Source: Phoronis australis
Taxonomy: Eukaryota; Phoronida; Phoronidae
NCBI GenBank assembly: GCA_002633005.1
Contig: NMRA01000132.1
Coordinates: 265,162 to 329,161, forward strand
Reading direction: 5' to 3'
DNA: 64,000 bases
Shown: positions 60,901 through 64,000 of the stretch, in pieces
How the letters are laid out: each line of letters starts with the position of its first letter
Numbering within the stretch: the first letter of the stretch is position 1
The notes under the pieces: model-generated
Databases searched by the model: none
What the model was told of the DNA's origin: nothing
What the model saw: the letters and a program-made list of their open reading frames with translations, nothing else
Made by a program: the position numbers and the translations under genes

Positions 60901-62254
60901 CACAATGTTTGCAGCTGCAGTAATGAAAAAAGCAAAATTATGCTGATGATTAAGTACAATGCAAGACAAAAATAAAAAGACAATATCCGTTTTCCCGTCA
61001 CGATGGGTAAGTTTAACAACAGAAAAATTAATGGTAATAAGTATTAGCGAGGGGCAACATTCTAATCACGAAATGGCTTAGTACCGATCTAATTTCCTCT
61101 TAATTCCGCCTCATTCTCAGCCATGAGATAAGACTTCTCTGGAGATGAATTTGCCTTCCATGCAACCTTTATGACGGGTAATTTCAGGTTAAATTGTTCG
61201 AATATTTTTGGCTTGCACTGCAGCTTATAACATGCACAACACTGCACTCAAAGATTAAGCTACGGTAAACATTCTCCACTTTGGGACAGTCGATAAAATT
61301 TTGAACACTGAAATTCAAATCCAAATCGAATATTCTTGATTCTGAAGATTGGGACGTGGATCCTTTTGGTGTCCATTACATTTAGATACAGAGCCTCAAA
61401 ATAGACTTGGCATGTAACAAATTGATCGAAATAGCTGTCAACGGCGCCTTTTCATATGTCTGTATAGTGTACAACATAGTATAGAATGATCGTTTGTCGC
61501 TGATCATAAGTAATGAATTTGCAAAGATCCCGGTTTTCCACAGTGATGGTAAACAGAAGGAATTCATGGAATCTGACATCTTTCACAGACTTAGATTTCG
61601 AATGGAATCTATTTCAGGAGCAGGTTACGTACATAATTTTAGTAATTTTGGTATTTCCTACCAAAACTAATACTATAATCCATCAAATTCGACCGAAAAT
61701 CATTTTCCAGCAGATATATTTAAGTAGTTGGTCATTCTTTTGGAAGGTGGCAGGGTTCATTTTCAGGTTGAGTGGATTGGAGTACTTACCGTGTGCAGTA
61801 TTTTCTAACTCAGCTCCCCGGGACCACGCATTTTGTCAAGTGCTTTTGCATCCGAAATTTCTCTAGTTTTTTTTGGAAAATGGGGTCTCTAAAAACTGGT
61901 ATTGCCCAGTGTAGTGCCTTGATCATGAATTTGAAGTAGCAGCTAGGGTTCACTTTCTTGACAGTCAAGTGCTACGAGAAATCTGGAGGTACCTTAACAA
62001 GTGATCAACTAGAACTATCTTAACAGTCCCTTTTAAAGACCGATATTGCAAAATTAATATCATTTTACCAAATTTTGTACAGGTGCTGTAAGAATGCATA
62101 CAAAGCCTATACAGTCTTCATCTCCACCAGCTTTTAAATAATGTTATCACCAACCTTAGTAAATAAAGAAAGCCAGCCACAGCCAACAACAGGATAAACT
62201 GATGGTCCAGGTAAACCCAGGTAGTCTAGCTTCCTGTTAATGTACACAAAATAC
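39915..62254 (-). CDS. Cytochrome P450, CYP3/CYP5-like, gene C (first exon not found)
   Basis: Exons in transcript order: 62254-62155 ([10 protein letters not shown]), 60518-60466, 59127-59031, 57853-57731 (WKHVR), 55485-55397, 52069-51915, 50568-50456, 48108-48027, 47060-46903 (IAGFENNAS), 45994-45906 (ETLR), 43221-43084 (FDPER), 41728-41566 ([12 protein letters not shown]), 39992-39915 (stop TGA). Every exon has the same length as its partner in gene B, and the frame is open throughout. The 41-residue C-helix exon appears identical in protein to that of B. The introns are swollen by a LINE, a THAP transposon, a foldback element and a minisatellite, all removable by splicing. The anchor exon is expected beyond 62254 and was not recognised before the window ends. 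Same family as A and B; the I-helix Thr is likewise missing. Confidence 0.92.
40781..41148. repeat. 46-bp minisatellite, eight units, last intron of gene C
   Basis: Unit starts TCCTTATACCCCAAACACTC at 40781, 40827, 40873, 40919, 40965, 41011, 41057 and 41103, each 46 bp apart. Only one or two positions vary (CCTCCTAAC / CCTCATAAC, TTATTG / TTACTG). Confidence 0.95.
41566..41728 (-). CDS. Haem-binding exon of P450 gene C
   Basis: 163-bp exon with [17 protein letters not shown], intact haem loop. Differs from B by Val for Leu before the GPRNC core. Confidence 0.95.
41817..42858. mobile_element. Foldback element rich in GTGAGAATC, intron of gene C
   Basis: Gene B runs directly from CAAGCACGG to AAAAATGTGTGAA at about 15093-15120; gene C has about 1 kb between the same words. 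The left half (41840-42110) repeats GAGTGAGAATCCAGTGAGAA forward. The right half (42610-42825) carries TTCTCACTG in reverse. No ORF of note. Confidence 0.8.
43258..43686. mobile_element. 417-bp insertion with GTCAGC target duplication, gene C
   Basis: GTCAGC at 43258-43263 and 43681-43686 flanks 43264-43680. Gene B has one GTCAGC joined to CATGTACGC at about 15631-15645, the empty site. Ends are not obviously inverted, and the family is unknown. Confidence 0.8.
45165..45720. repeat. Dispersed repeat copy in intron of gene C
   Basis: Same family as 39345-39875; a partial copy lies at 17740-17960 and a reversed partial copy at about 8395-8640, all near the K-helix exon. The ancestral site is probably this intron. 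Confidence 0.65.
46903..47060 (-). CDS. I-helix exon of P450 gene C
   Basis: 158-bp exon with [14 protein letters not shown]. Same substitution of the conserved Thr by Asn as in A and B, so the change predates the duplications. Donor GTGAGT, acceptor TTTCAG. Confidence 0.93.
48450..50100 (-). mobile_element. Degenerate non-LTR retrotransposon (LINE) in intron of gene C
   Basis: Read on the minus strand, 49991-49770 gives an endonuclease-like stretch ([26 protein letters not shown]). 49593-49363 gives [15 protein letters not shown]. 49311-49027 gives [11 protein letters not shown], the segment before the RT palm. About 48810-48470 gives [14 protein letters not shown], then KISHD in another frame, typical of RT domains 3-4. 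Frames are broken by several stops and shifts, so the copy is dead. The order endonuclease then RT fits a LINE lying in the same direction as gene C. The matching introns of A and B are 0.6-0.8 kb and lack it. Confidence 0.8.
50660..50745 (+). mobile_element. Truncated SINE copy in gene C
   Basis: Partner of 21245-21330, with GATGTCCACTACTAACTCTG and GACCAGTAGACCCAATGGCT. The matching intron of gene A lacks it. Confidence 0.65.
52142..52288 (+). repeat. Left terminal inverted repeat of the THAP transposon
   Basis: 147 bp, matching the reverse complement of 53659-53806 apart from a few substitutions. Outer end AGGCGAAGGC directly follows TTAA. Confidence 0.93.
52407..53164 (+). pseudogene. 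THAP-domain transposon protein, broken by two frame changes
   Basis: Begins [10 protein letters not shown], the start of a C2CH THAP zinc finger (DNA binding), followed by LHRFP. The frame then shifts near 52496-52500. The second frame continues with WLVRV and [12 protein letters not shown], supplying the Cys-x-x-x-His part of the finger. A Ser/Pro/Thr-rich linker ends at a stop at 53002. In a third frame (about 52998-53164) comes [16 protein letters not shown] and W-x-C-x-x-GH, which resembles the zinc-binding region that follows THAP in animal THAP-transposon proteins (recalled). No DDE transposase region follows. The first frame change looks like a real indel; the second could be an intron (GTGAGC at 52989) or an indel. 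It was probably a transposase N-terminus, now inactive. Confidence 0.85.
53083..53472 (-). CDS. P2X7 intracellular-domain-like protein inside the transposon
   Basis: Open frame of 129 codons starting [12 protein letters not shown]. An acidic N-terminal part is followed by GYMFEPEY (residues 36-43) and the cluster W69-C-x-C-x-x-C75, MPT at 78-80, E83-C and CC at 86-87 (53268-53212). This spacing matches the Cys-rich zinc-binding 'ballast' domain at the C-terminus of P2X7 receptors, which also occurs as stand-alone proteins in invertebrates. There are no transmembrane or P2X channel segments. The last 30 or so codons (below about 53172) overlap the opposite-strand THAP frame and look like read-through after an internal deletion, so the C-terminal half of the domain is missing. 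Whether the protein works in transposition is unknown. Confidence 0.72.
   Translation of the reverse strand: MAGLGDPYHSEGSVSDGDLVHSSGDEEFFHGHSVGGYMFEPEYNEAEYAQAAVERNEAATEDRCGDTSWCKCTVCVVMPTSMECLCCSEFDDSKPLLDTVKWTSGIPRAEEQLSHLPECPATHSHWMVT
53659..53806 (-). repeat. Right terminal inverted repeat of the THAP transposon
   Basis: 148 bp, reverse complement of the left repeat, ending GCCTTCGCCT before TTAA. Confidence 0.93.
53811..55396. other. Remainder of the gene C intron downstream of the transposon
   Basis: AT-rich, partly homologous to 22140-22768 of gene B. No gene or further element seen. Confidence 0.5.
55932..56600. other. Intron of gene C with poly-G tract
   Basis: A run of about 20 G with one N (56081-56104). 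A 125-codon hydrophobic open frame on the minus strand (56591-56214) has no recognised similarity, and its first part is repeat sequence shared with bases 1-120. Confidence 0.5.
56770..57610. repeat. Copy of the CCACTAG-box repeat family in gene C
   Basis: Longer version of the 23150-23460 repeat, with several internal units. It contains a full CCACCAGGTGGCGC box at 57301-57314 and related boxes at 56971 and 57128. Confidence 0.72.
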
Positions 62255-64000
62255 CTGAAATAAAAGAAATTATTCACCTACTCATTAACAAATTAGGACC
62301 CTGATTAGTCTTAACAATCGCCAATAGAAAGAGCCATCCATGAAACACTGTAAAATCTCACCAATTTTGGAAAATGATGGCTAACTCACAAGAGAAGCAG
62401 GGCATGAAAGAATGTGGATAAAACCCAGTTGTTATGATGCAATCTGGTTTAAAGGGCATGCTCACGACATGTACCTAAAAATTCTACCACCAGTTCTTGG
62501 CATCTATCTGATGCCTGGATATGGGCACTAGTAAATGTTTCTGCAATATGCTACTGCATTAGTATATTTTACAACAATATTTGACATTTGTGTTCCTGGA
62601 TAAGAATATAATTGTTTTATTACCCTTATGTATTTTGGATAGCCAAGCCTAAATGCCCAATAGTCTGTATCTGTATTACCTTTTGTTTACTGCTCCAAGT
62701 TTTTTAGTATTCATGTATTGGGATACTCTTGAAAATGTGCTTGCATTCGATGTGTATACAAAAGATGTGACTGTTCCTTTGAAAAATAATGTATCTAGGA
62801 GATTTTACATAAAATCAGTAATTCTGGGCTTGGCTATTCAGAATCCATGGGGGTTGTGTTTAAATTGCAAACACTTTTAAGTCTGGTCAACATGCCACCT
62901 GTGACCACATCGTTAGACTTAAAAATGACTGCGATATACTATTTCCAAGCTAGTTAAAGAATTACATATATTTACATACACTCAGAAGTTGTGTTTGGTT
63001 ACACAGCTCTGGGACAGTTGTATAACTCAAGAGCAGGGTTCACAAAGAACCGCTTTCTGACCTTGTATGACAATTTCAAGAGCTCTATACTGTGTGTGAA
63101 CGACATGATTTATAACCATCTGCAAAGTTCTAAGCCACTACGACAAGGTACACCACTTACCCTGTCCAATCCCAAAATGCCTGGCCGACATAGAGATTTC
63201 ATAGTTCAGGCGGTAAATGCTAGTGATTGACATTAATGCTTGCTTTATGACATGGGAGAGGTAGATTGGTTCAGATGGCTTCATCTTATTATGCAATTTC
63301 ATTTGGTTATACTATTAAATTTCTTTATTCCCAAACTCTATAAGTGTCCGCTTTTTACTCAAGGTCGTGGGTTCAAGTCACACCGGCTGGAGCACACTGC
63401 TACTTGATCCTTGAGTTACAATATAGGTGTCAAGCTCCTCAGCTCGGTTTTAACTAAAAAAGCTTGAAAATGGTTTCAGGTGAACAGTACAATGAGCCCA
63501 CCTGAGCGGCCTGCGCCCGTCTGGAACAACGTGTACTGACAAGACTGTCTGCAATTACTGTTAATTTTATATCAGTTTGGTAATTCTTTATACTAATTGA
63601 ATTTTCTTGATTTGATTTGTATTTTTCCAATAACTCAACCTGGTTTTTCAAGCCCAAAATCAGTGAAAAACTGTTGTGTGCCACTTACTAGTATAAATTA
63701 ATGTATGATAGGAACAAGTATGATGTAAAATCATTGAGATCAGCCTCGTCAGCCTGAGTCTTTGCTCACAGAGGAAAGTTGCCTGTAGCCTGTGGAATTT
63801 TTGGTTATGGAAAATTCTCCCATAGGAAAATGGAGCCGATATTCAGCCACAAATTTGAGGCCAAGAGCCCCATGCAGAGGGTGCCTCGGTCAACTTAAAT
63901 TATGTGGAGAATTTGTGACTATTCTCACTCAGATTAGCAGATTTAATTATGTTATTTTTGTGCCCCTAGATGGGCCTGTCAGCCTTTGCATTACGGCGTT
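62255..64000. other. Upstream of the last visible exon of gene C
   Basis: Homology with the corresponding part of gene B ends near 62338 (B: near 31290). A B-box-like GTGGGTTCAAGTC lies near 63368, probably a SINE remnant. I looked for a minus-strand ATG with a hydrophobic anchor and a donor and found none. Confidence 0.5.

Overview
The window is AT-rich, intron-rich animal nuclear DNA. Coding exons are short (53-163 bp), bounded by GT/AG, and separated by introns of several hundred bp to several kb. tRNA-derived SINEs, a non-LTR retrotransposon, Penelope-like fragments and a TTAA-flanked THAP transposon are present. The P450 exon sizes match vertebrate CYP3A genes very closely, which suggests an invertebrate animal, perhaps a non-vertebrate deuterostome. 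The species cannot be named from the sequence.

The main content is a cluster of three paralogous cytochrome P450 genes of the CYP3/CYP5 type. Gene A (+, 484-10648) enters from the left edge; its last nine coding exons are visible. Gene B (-, 31196-14097) and gene C (-, 62254-39915) each show thirteen coding exons from the LPGP hinge to the stop. All exon lengths and phases agree between B and C, and I found no frameshift or stop. Only the first, membrane-anchor exon of B and C was not found. A and B are tail to tail; B and C are in tandem. Homology continues into introns and 3' flanks, so these are segmental duplications. All three encode the C-helix or later motifs expected (WKHVR in B and C; ETLR, FDPER and [12 protein letters not shown] in all). 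The I-helix threonine of ordinary monooxygenases is replaced by Asn, as non-monooxygenase P450s such as thromboxane synthase also lack it.

The duplicates serve as empty-site controls for each other, so many insertions can be delimited: an inverted-repeat element in A (2603-3390); a small Penelope-like insertion that duplicated a splice donor of B (15336-15454); a repeat block with CTCF-like motifs in B (15850-17090); a foldback element (41817-42858), a 417-bp insert with a 6-bp target duplication (43264-43680), a LINE (about 48450-50100) and a 3'-UTR insertion (about 39345-39875) in C.

The most unusual object is a 1665-bp transposon in an intron of C (52142-53806). It has TTAA target duplications, near-identical 147-bp terminal inverted repeats, a THAP-domain reading frame on one strand, and on the other strand a convergent frame carrying the Cys-rich motif of the P2X7 receptor intracellular (ballast) domain. 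The gap between B and C (31290-37260) holds no recognised gene. It is built from nested repeats: tandem 150-300 bp units, hairpins sharing a TTCCAAGTT word, a TE-derived ORF fragment, an inverted pair of about 200 bp, and a short assembly gap.
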